From Apostichopus japonicus (lineage: Eukaryota > Echinodermata > Holothuroidea > Aspidochirotida > Stichopodidae): 64,000 bases of DNA. Positions 10,306-21,113 of the stretch are shown in pieces. The DNA lies in contig NC_092583.1 of NCBI RefSeq assembly GCF_037975245.1, positions 4,869,264-4,933,263 of the forward strand, written 5' to 3'. Position 1 is the stretch's first letter. Each line of letters starts with the position of its first letter. Under the pieces are notes generated by a model. It saw nothing but the letters and a program-made list of their open reading frames with translations. It searched no databases and was not told the origin of the DNA. The position numbers and the translations under genes are program-made.

Positions 10306-13300
10306 ATTGATCAAGGAACGCGAATGGAATCCTTTTCGATGGTACAAAACTACACACCATCAATTATTGGAGGGATCCTTGAATGCAGTCGCTCAGCTGG
10401 TTGGTGCCAAGAAGGAGAATTTAACGTTAATCGATAATACAACTACAGGTTCGAAATAAAAATAAAATATATAACCTATTAACCGGCATAAGCTCTGACC
10501 ATAACAAATATTGAGATACTTCTTCAAAGATCACGAAGGGAGTGGGGTGGGGGGGGGGGGGGTGGGGTGGAAGAATGGGTTAGGTGGATTGCATAACTTG
10601 CTTTTCCATAAATTTTCGATTGTAACTGTATAAAACCCCATCCCAAGAAGTTGACCAATCACGTTATGACTATGAAATTAACATTCCTTTCACTCAATCA
10701 AAGTCTGTCAGCTCCCTAAAGTAAACCCCGTAGACCCTCTGCCAAGCCCACATGGATGTTAGCTCAACCGTCGTTACATAACAAGCGAGCTGAATTTCCG
10801 TCATGAAAATTAATAATTCTAGAAATTATTCCTTCATTCTCTGTGTACCCGGGAAGCCTTGCAGCTATCCAGATAAGAGTATGCAAAAGGTAACATTATA
10901 AACTTAATTGATTAAAGGACTATTCTAATGTAAAACAGGTTGGATCTGCACCCAACGACAAAAATAATTTCTTACGGTATATTGGCATATTCTGTCTTCA
11001 AATACGATCTGACATTATTATATTTTCTAATGTTGTCAAGTCAGTATGTTTGTGTTAAATATATATATATATTTTTTTTAATTGGCAGCAACAAACGTCA
11101 TCTTAAAAAACCATAAATATTTCCCTGGAGATAAGTTTCTTGTGGTCAATCAACATACGTATCCTGCTGTCTGGAAACAAGTTGAGGTCGTTGCTAGGGA
11201 AACCCCAGGTATGGTTCAAGCTATTTATATAAACCAGGGTTGTCCAACCTACGGCCCGCGGGCCACAGTCCGGCCCGCCGCATGGTTGCGTCCGGCCCGC
11301 CAGCAAGTTTTGAGCAAATTTATTGATAACAATTTTAAGCTATATAATCAATCATTCGAACCTTCTGGGTCCAAAAAACTGCATACAGGTCAGTTTGTGT
11401 GACACTCTCTCAGCGGGGGGGGGGGGGGGGGTCGGCTGGACTTTATTCATGTTTTATCAGGAAGGAAAATAAAACAGTGCGCTCCGCACGCAGTGCTCAT
11501 ATCTTGTTGCCTTTGGGCTTCGGGCAAAAATCGAAAAATCGAGCGTAGAGTTCATGCGGCCCCCTCCTTCATCATAATCATTCCATGCGGCCCTCCTCTG
11601 CAAAAGGTTGGACAACACTGATATAAACCGATATGTATAATATTGCTAATAAACACATTATTACTTAAATATTCTTATATTGTGTATTCTTAGAATGTGG
11701 GAAGCTTTGAAGTGTACCATTTACAATTGAGCAAGTGCTAATAATGATGTTACATATACGAAGTATAAAGATACCCACCATATTGTTAATCCCCTAATTA
11801 CCATCGTTTTAACGTATAGACAATTTTCTATAACCATGGAAGTTTATGTTAATCTTGAATACAGAGAATGTAAGACTAAACGGTCTAACATATACACAAT
11901 TTTATAGTTAATGATGTAACGGATATCTGGGGTTTAGTCTCAGACTCGTCTCCAGCCAATATTCAACTCCAACCCCCCACCCACCCCTAAGCCCCCATGT
12001 TTTACTTTTAAAAAAGTTTCTTTTTTCAATAGGCCTACTTTGACCAAACGTATATAGCCTAGTGCATGGTTCTTATTTCCTCAGGAGTGGGAATTGTTGA
12101 TATTGACATACCATTCCCCATAAGAAGTAAAGATGACATCATTGGGCCCTACGCTAAGGCTCTGAAGGAGAACCCGGGGATTAAGATAGCAATCGTGGAC
12201 CACATAACCAGTAATACTGTCACACAAATGCCATTACAGGAGTTAATAGATCTATGTCACCTTCATGACGTCATTGTAGTGGTGGATGGTGCGCATGCTC
12301 CCGGACAATTACAATTGAGGGTAGAGGAATACGGAGCTGACTATTACGTAGGTTAGTTATTTCTTTCTTTGTCAGCGACAATTAAAAGAAAACAAAATCG
12401 AAAAGTGTTGGCCGAGTGAGAAAAAAAATGGGGCGATATTTTCGGGAATGATATGGTTAACTGGGTGTTCCTATAAGCTATCGGTTGTTCCTATCTTGTC
12501 GCCGTTTTAAAAAAAAAACTTTCCTAACATAAGTAAGGAAAAAAGAATGGTTATCATTCACATAAGCACATGCTCGCAATTTTTTTTCAATCAAACGAAC
12601 ATTAATTACAAAGAAACTGCTTTTTAAAAAAAGAAAAGATAGAGCCGCGGAGAACGAGAACTAAAGCTCTCAACTCTAAGTCGAATAATAACAACTCCAT
12701 TCGAAACGGAATAAACACTATATGTTCTTCAACAACTCTTCATACTGGTAGTCACATGCAAAGCGGAATGTATAAATGATGAAAATGTCAAGATTTTGCT
12801 AAATGGACATATTTTTCCTGTCAAAGTTTCCTGAAATGACGAATTTGAACTGAAATCTTAATTTTCAGTTTTTTTTAAGTTAACTCCCATAAGAGTTATA
12901 ACTTAACCGCCGATTACTATAAAGAATGTCGCTGTTTTGATTATATTTTTTTCAGGTAATTTATGCAAATGGCTGATGACTCCAAGAAGCGTGGCGTTTC
13001 TCTGGGTCCATCCAAAGCACCAGTCAACTCTTCGTCCTTTAGTGACGTCACACATGGAGTATATGGACAACTTCAGAGAGCGCTTTTACTCTTTCATGAC
13101 AAGAGATTTGATTCCTCATTTCTTGGTCAAAGATGCTATCGAGTTTCATAAAGAGCTTGGTGGAATTGTAAGTAGCAACCCCAGCCTTTCACGTTCACCC
13201 CCCCCCCCCACCCTCACGAACAGCCATCATGCACCACATACAAAAACATATCGTTTGAGGTAAATCATTTGTACAGCATTTGTGCTAGTAAGTATATGAT

Positions 13301-14735
13301 GTGCATGCTGCCTACCGTATATCACTGACTGAAATACTGTAGCAGGTACTTTGTCTATACAGAAAGTGTTTCAACACTATCCTACCACACCTTCAGAAGT
13401 AGAATTACCAAGCCTAACCTGCTAAGTATTCAAATATTGCACATTTATGTACGTTTAAGACTCTGTTGGAAGGGAAATCTGGATTATGGACCCTCAGACA
13501 GCTGTTTGAAGTGAAACCATATATTGCTGGAACTCACAAGATTGAATATGAAACGAGAAACCAACTTTTGAAGATACTTCTGCTGAAATTAATATTCAAA
13601 TTAAAAAAAAATAGAGTCATGCAAATATACAGCATCGCTATAAAAGGAATTAACATCTTTACCGTATTTAATAGATCATTTGAAGTCACCCGTTTAATTT
13701 CAACTTGTATTATACATATTTTAATATTTAGCCGTATAAAATTAGATGGAGATCAAAGGATCCAAATGTTATGTTTCATCATAAAGTGATATTTCTCTGA
13801 CTAAAAACACAAAGGTATAGCAAGTTATACTTCTAAGTTTTCATTACAAAGCGTTATCGATAAACCTTACACTTGCACACCTGCCACTGAAGGAAAATAA
13901 TATATTTCAAAGTTACAAGTGAATGACTAATGTGATTTTTTGCCAAAACCATGCACTTTACTGCTGCCACCACAAATAATGAAGTAAATATTGCCCTCCT
14001 GCAGTGCAACACGTGACTGTGCTAAAGCAATTTCCATCCAAATTGGTCACTTGATTGAAAGCTGTGTTGTTTTCATTCTTATGTGGCAAATAATCATATA
14101 TGGAAGGGCTTCCACTCTGGTTTCAGTATTTATTCATATCATTGGCTGACATCGTGTTCCCTTGAGAATTGGTACACGACATACACAATGCCGTGTACAC
14201 ACTCTGTGCGCGCCTCCATTATCCTGATGTCGGTTTGAGACGGCTTTACATAGTCATTACGGTGAGTGATCGGATATTTGTCCAAAAGGACAATTCATGA
14301 AACTATATTCTAATGTTCAAACAGATTACAACAACAAAAATTCAAGAACGATAACTTTCTTTTCAGGACGTCATAGTGCCACGCAGTTCTGGCATATTAA
14401 CGAAGGCTGTTGACATGCTTTCAAAATCTTGGCAAACTAGAGAATTAGGAATATGTCCAGAATTAAGAGCGCCCTGCATGAGAATGCTCGCCTTCCCATC
14501 GGAACTGAATGAGATCTACAAATATTCTGATCCAGGATTTTGCCGCGAGCTTTCCGAGGATTTATGCGAAGAAGGAATTCACGTGAAGTGCTTCTACTTC
14601 GATGGAAAGATTTGGTGTAGAATCTCTTGTAACGTATGGAACGATATGGATGATTTCGAGAAAGTTAGAGACGTCATTTTAAAGTTCGTCCGTGAAAAGA
14701 AAGAAAGGATTAAGAAAAGGACTTTGACGCAATAG
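10306..14735 (+). CDS. Class-V PLP-dependent aminotransferase, isopenicillin-N-epimerase-like (5' end missing)
   Basis: Five exons join in phase: 10306-10448, 11089-11208, 12085-12351, 12956-13167, 14367-14735 (stop TAG). They give about 369 residues. The first reads LIKEREWNPFRWYKTTHHQ, then VGAKKENLTLIDNTTTATNV, the cofactor-phosphate region of class-V enzymes. Exon 3 carries VVVDGAHAPGQL (the Asp and His that hold the PLP ring). Exon 4 carries GNLCKWLMTPRSVAFLWV, whose Lys should form the internal aldimine; most relatives have His where this has Cys. It continues TRDLIPHFLVKDAIEFHKELGG. The last exon is the small domain and ends KKRTLTQ. Family members run about 400 residues or more, so some 40-60 N-terminal residues (the HGSFG-type segment) lie in an unrecognised upstream exon. 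The substrate is unknown, probably a small amino-acid-type compound in the cytosol. All introns are GT-AG. Intron 2 holds a hAT element. Confidence 0.88.
11235..11620. mobile_element. hAT-like MITE in intron 2 of the aminotransferase
   Basis: The ends CAGGGTTGTCCAACCT and AGGTTGGACAACACTG are inverted repeats. An exact 8-bp target duplication ATATAAAC flanks the element (11227-11234 and 11621-11628). Interior CGGCCCGCGGGCC blocks and GCGGCCCTCC near the right end are typical of a widespread hAT family. It is 386 bp, non-coding, and begins 26 bp after the splice donor of exon 2 without touching it. Confidence 0.95.
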
Positions 14736-16239
14736 TTTCATGTAAATTGTCAACAAAAAAAAAAGAGCAAAAACTAAGGGAAAAAGAAGAAAATATTTTG
14801 CTGCGTGTATTTTCTTTGCAAATTGCAACGTTTTGGCAATTGCGCAGTGAATTTCAGCCGTCCGTGATTTTTTTTTTCAAGTCGTGAATAACCTGCCACC
14901 CATCATCATGCACCTGGGAAGAATAAAACTCTGTAAAATGGTGCCTTAAAATATCACTTATTATATATTACACAATATGAAGAAACTTAAAGATTTATAA
15001 GGCGTTATCAATGTAAGAGGTAACATTTTTCGTTACAATGTTATATTTCTCTCCGAATAAAATTATTTTATTATATCAGAACAGTTATACATATAGAGAT
15101 AATTTATTGTTACTGTTAGCTCGCTGAGTAAAAACACCTGTTGTTGCAAGACAAATGTTTCTAACGAAAATGATGAAACTTAATGATAGTTTTAGAACGT
15201 GCCGTTTTTGCTATGGAAACAGTTGGAAACACATCGATGCAGAAATTTAATGATAGGAAGTTTTGTTATAATTAAATGCTGTCATTTGAATATTGAAGTA
15301 ATCAGGAGCTCAGAAATGTGTAGAAATGGGGGAGGGACAAGGGTGCAGCATTTTCATCCAATTCTTGTTTCATTGCTAATTGTATTAATAAATTGTATGT
15401 AATCCCCTTGAAGAGTTCAAGTTAGGCGATTCATGCGAGGTAGGCCACAGCATAATTATCATGATTTGTGATATCTGATGCTATTGTACTATCTCAGTTC
15501 GTCATATATCGTACGGTAAGTGGCTCAGCAAGCCATGGCCACCTTGTATCATATATGCCTTGGAAAGATCTAATCGTTTCAGTCTAATTAAAATAAACAT
15601 TCATGTCAAAGTGGTATCCATTGAAATATTCTATATTATATTATGTCACGTCACGACGTCACGTCATGTTGTCTGATGTCGTGTCGCCTGGCGTTAGTTA
15701 TATCAGTTAGGGAAATGGCGGGATTACAATTTAGTACCGTGTTGACATTCGGATTTAAACCCTATAATCAACTTACAGAATAACCTACATAAGGATGCAC
15801 AATCTGAATACCTGTAAAATATGCCATGGAGTTTTCGAGCATTCAATATCAAAAGTTTTGATATTTCTTGATATGAACTTGCTTCCATTTTAAGTGTCCA
15901 TATTTTCTAGCTACTGTATTTATCAATCATTGACTGTACATACTATAGAGTTTATGATTTAGTTTTGCATAATTATATATTCAATTCGAAAGGAAATACC
16001 GTGTCTTTATTTCTCATCATTCAGTGCATTCCGCTTTCCTTGCGATTAAAGGGTGTGAAGACTCGCGCATAAAGAAACGTCTCATACCGGTAATCTGACC
16101 TAGTTTCGAATGAGGTGTAACAGAAGTGTTAGACACCACCATCGATCCCAGAAAGTATACACACAGCTTGCTACCGTCGGTAATTAGACACTAGTGTACA
16201 GTCAATACATACTGCTACGGCAATACCCACAACACAGTG
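14736..16239. other. 3' flank of the aminotransferase and intergenic DNA
   Basis: Candidate polyadenylation signals on the plus strand lie at about 14924 (AATAAA in GAAGAATAAAACTC) and about 15056 (AATAAA in CCGAATAAAATT). At 15645-15700 there is a run of GTCACGTCACGACGTCACGTC, an imperfect repeat rich in ACGTCA half-sites. No further gene is seen. Confidence 0.45.
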
Positions 16240-16607
16240 CAGTGGCGTAGGAAGTTACTTTTGAGTGGGGGGGGGGGCTGAAGACTGATGGCCGGCCTGG
16301 GGGAGGGGTCTAAGGGGAGGGGGTGCCCCCTCCCCTTTTGGATTTTTTTGCATTTGCAGGTGGCCTCAGATGCAATTTGGTGAAATATAGCACACTTCAA
16401 CACCCACTCCATTTTGTAAACTAAATTTTGTATTTTCACCTGGCCTTAGATGCAATTTGGTGCTCCAAATGAGATTTTTTTTCTCATTTGGAAATGAAAA
16501 AGGGGTTTTTTGACTTGCGAAGTGGGGGGGCGGAATGATACTTCAGCCCCTCCACATTTTTCACTGGGGGGGCTGGCGCCCCCAGCCCCCCGGTTCCTAC
16601 GCCCTTG
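16240..16607. mobile_element. hAT-like MITE, inverted copy of the 9.0-kb family
   Basis: The ends are CAGTGGCGTAGGAA and TTCCTACGCCCTTG. An exact 8-bp duplication ACACAGTG lies at 16232-16239 and 16608-16615. The body aligns along its length with the reverse complement of 9014-9373, with G-run length changes and scattered substitutions. It is 368 bp and non-coding. The minus-strand open frames over it are shadows. Confidence 0.95.
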
Positions 16608-16744
16608 ACACAGTGTACATACAGCAGCGATGGACATCTCAGGTCTAGATAAAAGATAACAAGGTATCACGTTTCATTACTGTCTGCATTTTGTAGCGAC
16701 AAGCAGAAAACTTCACTTGCAAGCAACGGAAAGTTAACTTTTTT

Positions 16745-17400
16745 TTTTCAGAGCGTGGCACTCGGTTTGGGGCGAGTGCAATTTTTAGGCCCTTTGTCTA
16801 TTTTCACATGATTAATTCCTGTGTGGGCAATTGGGCCTTTGAGGTTGCTACATGGGCCCCGTTACAGTTAAAAACTGAATTCGTTGGTATTTTTGAATAG
16901 CGCAATGTCCAATAGAGCCAACACCTTTAAAAGAGTTATCCTGCTTTAAATCATGTGTGGGCCATTGGCCCTTTATGGCTGTTGTGTGGGGCCCGGTAAA
17001 GATAAAAGTCGTCGATGGTATTTTTTGGCACTAAGGCATCAACGTGGTCCCTTTGGCTTGAATAACTTATTTCCTTCTCTCAACATGCTGACACAAGTTT
17101 TGGACATTCTCATATAAATCTCGACATACTGATACAGTTTTGGGCATTAACGAAACGTTGGCGCGCGCCGATGTTCCAAAATTATAGAACGATGTCAATA
17201 TTGTATCTAGCAAGCAATGTTGACATGACCAGTGTAGTACGTGTCATGCTGTTACAAGTTTTCGACATGCTGATGTTGAATTTGACATGTTGATAGACGC
17301 AATGAAATATTGTATTTTGTTTCGACATGTTCATATGGAATTGTAACATGTTGATATCGAATTGTAACATGTTGATATCGTTTTGGACACTTCACTTTCT
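16745..17400. repeat. Tandem ~130-bp duplication followed by a GACATG-core minisatellite
   Basis: Two copies of a block with GTGTGGGCAATTGGGCCTTT / GTGTGGGCCATTGGCCCTTT, then GGGCCC and GTTGGTATTTTT / GATGGTATTTTTT, lie at about 16820-16890 and about 16955-17025. From about 17080 to 17400 a degenerate 20-25 bp repeat with core GACATGTTGATAT follows. No gene is seen. Confidence 0.6.
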
Positions 17401-17819
17401 TTTTCGACATTTATGGAACGTTTGGCTCTCCGTACGAGTCTTCAGTGCAGAGGTATTGTGAATTAACTGGGCATCAAAGCTTTTTGCTTAGCACGCGTGA
17501 ACTCTTGCCATCTTATACATTGTATCTTTATTACATTATATTCGTGCTAGCCTCTCACAGAATGGGCAAGTCAAACCGGTTTGGCCAAATTCACGGTAGG
17601 ACAGTGACACTGAGGTGGAAGGTAGCGCGGATGGGTGTTTTCGTAAAGTTAAAGAGTGACTCCTTACGATTTGATAATTTGCTACTGTGGTTATCAAGAT
17701 ATTAAACTTGTAAAATATACTAATTCTCTGGATTACTCCTTCACGACTAACTTGATTTTATTTGTTTATTTATCAATCGTAAAAACTCGACGAAAACTTC
17801 TTCTTTTAACTTACATATC
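17401..17819. other. Intergenic, nothing recognised
   Basis: Short overlapping open frames only (17445-17913), without any similarity or splice context I can support. Confidence 0.35.
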
Positions 17820-18100
17820 AGAGCCTGAAGTTTTCGTCACTTGTAAACAAATGTCTCCACTCAGTAGTAAACAATTTTCGTACGCTGCTCCTGGGAGGCC
17901 TAAAAGGGTCTAGCATTGCCTCAGTTGACCCAATGTTTGCAGCACATATGTACTTCCATTCATGCTCTTCACATTCACGCGACAAAACACCAAATCCTGA
18001 TTGATAACTTATCCCAAAAGATGTCCTCCTACTGCATTTTGGCACTTTTCCTGCAGAGATTGGAGAACATCCGGGCGGATTGATACGAGTATGTCACCGC
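17820..18100 (-). repeat. Repeat family R1, intact copy (empty site of the 39.4-kb insertion)
   Basis: The reverse complement of this block matches 39165-39370 plus 39516-39555. Shared landmarks are ATCAATCCGCCCG, AAAGTGCCAAAA, ATCAATCAGGATTTGG / ATCAGGATCTGG, GAGCATGAA, CAGGCCTCCCAGGAGCAGC, GAAAATTGTTTACTACTGAGT and TTACAAGTGACGAAAACTTC. It lacks the ~145-bp insert found in the other copy. Identity of the family is unknown. Confidence 0.7.
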
Positions 18101-19744
18101 ATAATCATTCCACAGCGAAAACTAAAAAAATTCTGTTCCACATGCATTAGCTATGATGGCAAAATCCTGTATTGAATGTTGGCCACCCCAAATTAAAACC
18201 GATCTGCGCGAAAGCGGCATGCCCATGTGGCTAACATGCCAAAGGTTGCGTACGGATTGCGTTATATTGTACTAACGTTGTAACTGACCTGTTATAGTGT
18301 TACAATCCTAACGTAGGGTATTCAGCTTTGCCTAGGCTACAGTGGGCTACATTGTGAAGTGCCTTCTCTCTTCTCGTCAGCTCTTATCCTCTACTGTGTA
18401 AGTATTAAGGGCTTAAATCGTCTATACTGACAATCAAATTCCATTTGCTTGTATCAGTGACACTCACTGGTAATGTCCGCCCCGTATCCTAAGAATAACA
18501 CTGCTTAGCCCACATAAGCCCAGGTCTGTGGTACTACTGGTTAGGCCTAACAATATTTTAATGAACATAGTCTAGCGATAGGCCTAACTTATGCCCGAGT
18601 TAGGCCTTCAAGTACTAGTTATGCGAAATTTGGATAGTTTTTTTTTATCAAGAACTCTGCAAATCAAGATTAAATAGGCCCAGCCTGTACATGAAGAAAT
18701 GGCCTAGCCTTAACTTCTGAAGAGTGAAGGGGTGGGAACGGTGGTGATTGAGTTTGCTAGGTCTAAAATATGGCCTAACAGTAACATTAACAAGTTACAC
18801 TTACAACTTAGTTACAGTAGCCCTAGGGCTTAGCTGCAGAATACCCCGCAACACAAAGTAGCCACACTGTAGCCACACTGTAGCTACACTGTAGCTTGCT
18901 ACACCGTTGCATAAAACTAGGTAACCAAATTATCCTTCTGAAATTTCTGATTCACAAAACAGCAAAATAAAAATAAGAAAGAATCTGATTACATTTTGAG
19001 TAATAAAATCACAAACGGGCCATAGTATTAATAATTATATGATGTAGGCCTAATGTTGGTCATACTTAAATGGAATGGCAAAAACTGAACTGTCCCAAGG
19101 GTGTTAGATGGTGTAGCCACGACAGCATAATACATTGAACTACTTAAGTTTATTTTTGGCACTTTTCTTTATATGAACTCCCTATGCTCCGCAAAATGTA
19201 GATGGAAAAGTACACATTTTTTAAATATAACTTCGAAAAAAAAATCCAGAAGGATTGTTTCTAGCATAACAGTTATCCATGTAAGCTTGCACGGTTTCAT
19301 GAAAACTATAAACAGTTTTTTTTTCTAGCCAAAAAACGAATCTGGCTCAAAAACCGTTTTTTTCCCTCCCGAAGTGCATTGAAAACATCCAAATTTTTGA
19401 CGGAGGTGTCGCGATCTCTAAGATGTGTATTTTTGAAGCTTTACCAACAGCTGTCCAAGTCTAGTTCGTTCACAGTAAAGGGTAAAATATAAGGAGAATA
19501 AATTCAAGAAATGTTACTGTCTTCATGACTCTCTTTTAATTACCCTCTTTAACTTAACTGAAGTAAAAATGTTGAAAAGAAATGTGTTAGTGGAATGTTT
19601 TCTTAAAGTTTTAACATCACGTACACGTGTCGTTTTGTCTTGTGTTTACTATACTTCACGAAGTTCAAGTTTGTGTTCAGAACAATAATCACGGTCATCC
19701 AAATCACCCGATGGTCTCGTGAGCTAGAAAACTACTCCGATAAT
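18101..19744. other. Intergenic, AT-rich, no gene
   Basis: Only minor features are visible: a short GTAGCCACACT tandem repeat at about 18858-18895 and several poly-T or poly-A runs. No conserved exon was recognised on either strand. Confidence 0.4.
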
Positions 19745-20800
19745 CAGGCGCGTATACAGGGGGCGGGTAAGGAAAAGAGGAGAGAAAAAAGGGAAGAAAA
19801 AAGGGAAAAAGAGGGGGGAAAAAAGAAAAGGAGGAAAGGAAGGAAGGGAAAAGAAAAAGAAGAAAGAGAGAAAAAGGAGAAAAAGAGGGAGTAGAAGATA
19901 AACGCCAAGACCTCGGGAAGAGAAAGAGGAACAGTCATAATTACAGCGCTGATCCCTATTATATACACAGGGTAGCCAGTGACAGATCGAGGATTACGGA
20001 GGGGGCGTGCGCCTCACCCTACCTCTTACACCGACAACTCCATTTTTGACGTTCCATTTTTCCTCTCTCACTAATGTATCTGTATATATGGTCTATCATA
20101 ACGTGTGTGTGTGTATGGACGCCTTAAACAATTGTACAATTGTGCTATAGAACCAACTGTGGCTGGTCTTGAACTCGACCGAGGCGTCGGGGGACATGAC
20201 GCATTTCGGGAAGGGGGCGACCGCCCCCCCCCCTTAGCAAATTTTCTTTATGATATCGCTAGTAATTTCAAAATAGACAATAATTAGATGCAACTTACAA
20301 GGCATGGGAAGTGTCATTTCCAGCGAACTGGGAGGCATTTTCGGCCAAATTTTCTTGTACGCTTCGCGCCAACTCATGGTGGCGCTACGCTTAGTTTGCC
20401 TACAGGCTTCGCCCCTCCCTTGGCAAATTACTCGCTACACGCCAGTTCGAATTTGTAAAGCAAAGAGCAGATATCACATCATATCAGTGAGCATGAAAAT
20501 GCATGTTCCAGGATGAACAGCCTCAAAAATGTCTATTTGTGTAGTCAAAGGCGTAGGAGCCCAATTGGATTTGGGGGCTGTAACGACTTGCCCGAAAAAT
20601 ATTACCAAAATTTTTCGCGCGCGTTCAACATGTTAATGTCAATATCATATAAGCAAGCACTGGTTATTACATCGCATGGCGTCGTGTGCCGTACGGTCCG
20701 TGAAAGTTGCGCAGTATACCGCCGGATGCTAATGTAAACAACGAAATGTCTTATGTAGATGGAGAAAAAGCATACAGGTCCAATTATGGATACGCCCCTG
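19745..20800. mobile_element. Larger hAT-like non-autonomous element, 5-bp target duplication
   Basis: The left end CAGGCGCGTATACA and the right end read in reverse, CAGGGGCGTATCCA, match at 12 of 14 positions. ATAAT flanks both sides (19740-19744 and 20801-20805). The body is 1056 bp, includes a 150-bp nearly pure purine strand (about 19767-19925), and has several G-run blocks that may be smaller nested elements (about 19980-20010, 20205-20240, 20550-20580). No transposase is recognisable. The 5-bp duplication matches the class of the 7780-8144 element. Confidence 0.7.
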
Positions 20801-21113
20801 ATAATGACAGTACAAGGAAATATTACTTACAATCGTCTAAGAATTTCTGTTAACTAAGGAAGGGTTTGCTCGGTCGGTTGCTTACTGTTTAACCTGCTTA
20901 TGATGATTAAATAGAATTTGTTGATTAACACAAAAGTTTTTTTAGATATTAACATTGTGGCTGCATCCAAGAAGAAACTTAAAGCATCCATATTTAATGC
21001 TGTGGCAATTAAGGTAGCTTGCCAAGTAGTTTTAATGTGTTATGGTGCAGATTTGTCTCGTAAATTCTGTTGCTTCACAAAGTGCCCTCCATTTCATTTC
21101 ATTGCAGAATATC

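Noticed and set aside
13466-13789. 107-codon open frame in the last aminotransferase intron
   Set aside because: It is intronic and AT-rich with Lys/Ile runs, has no similarity, and lies between two exons that join in phase.
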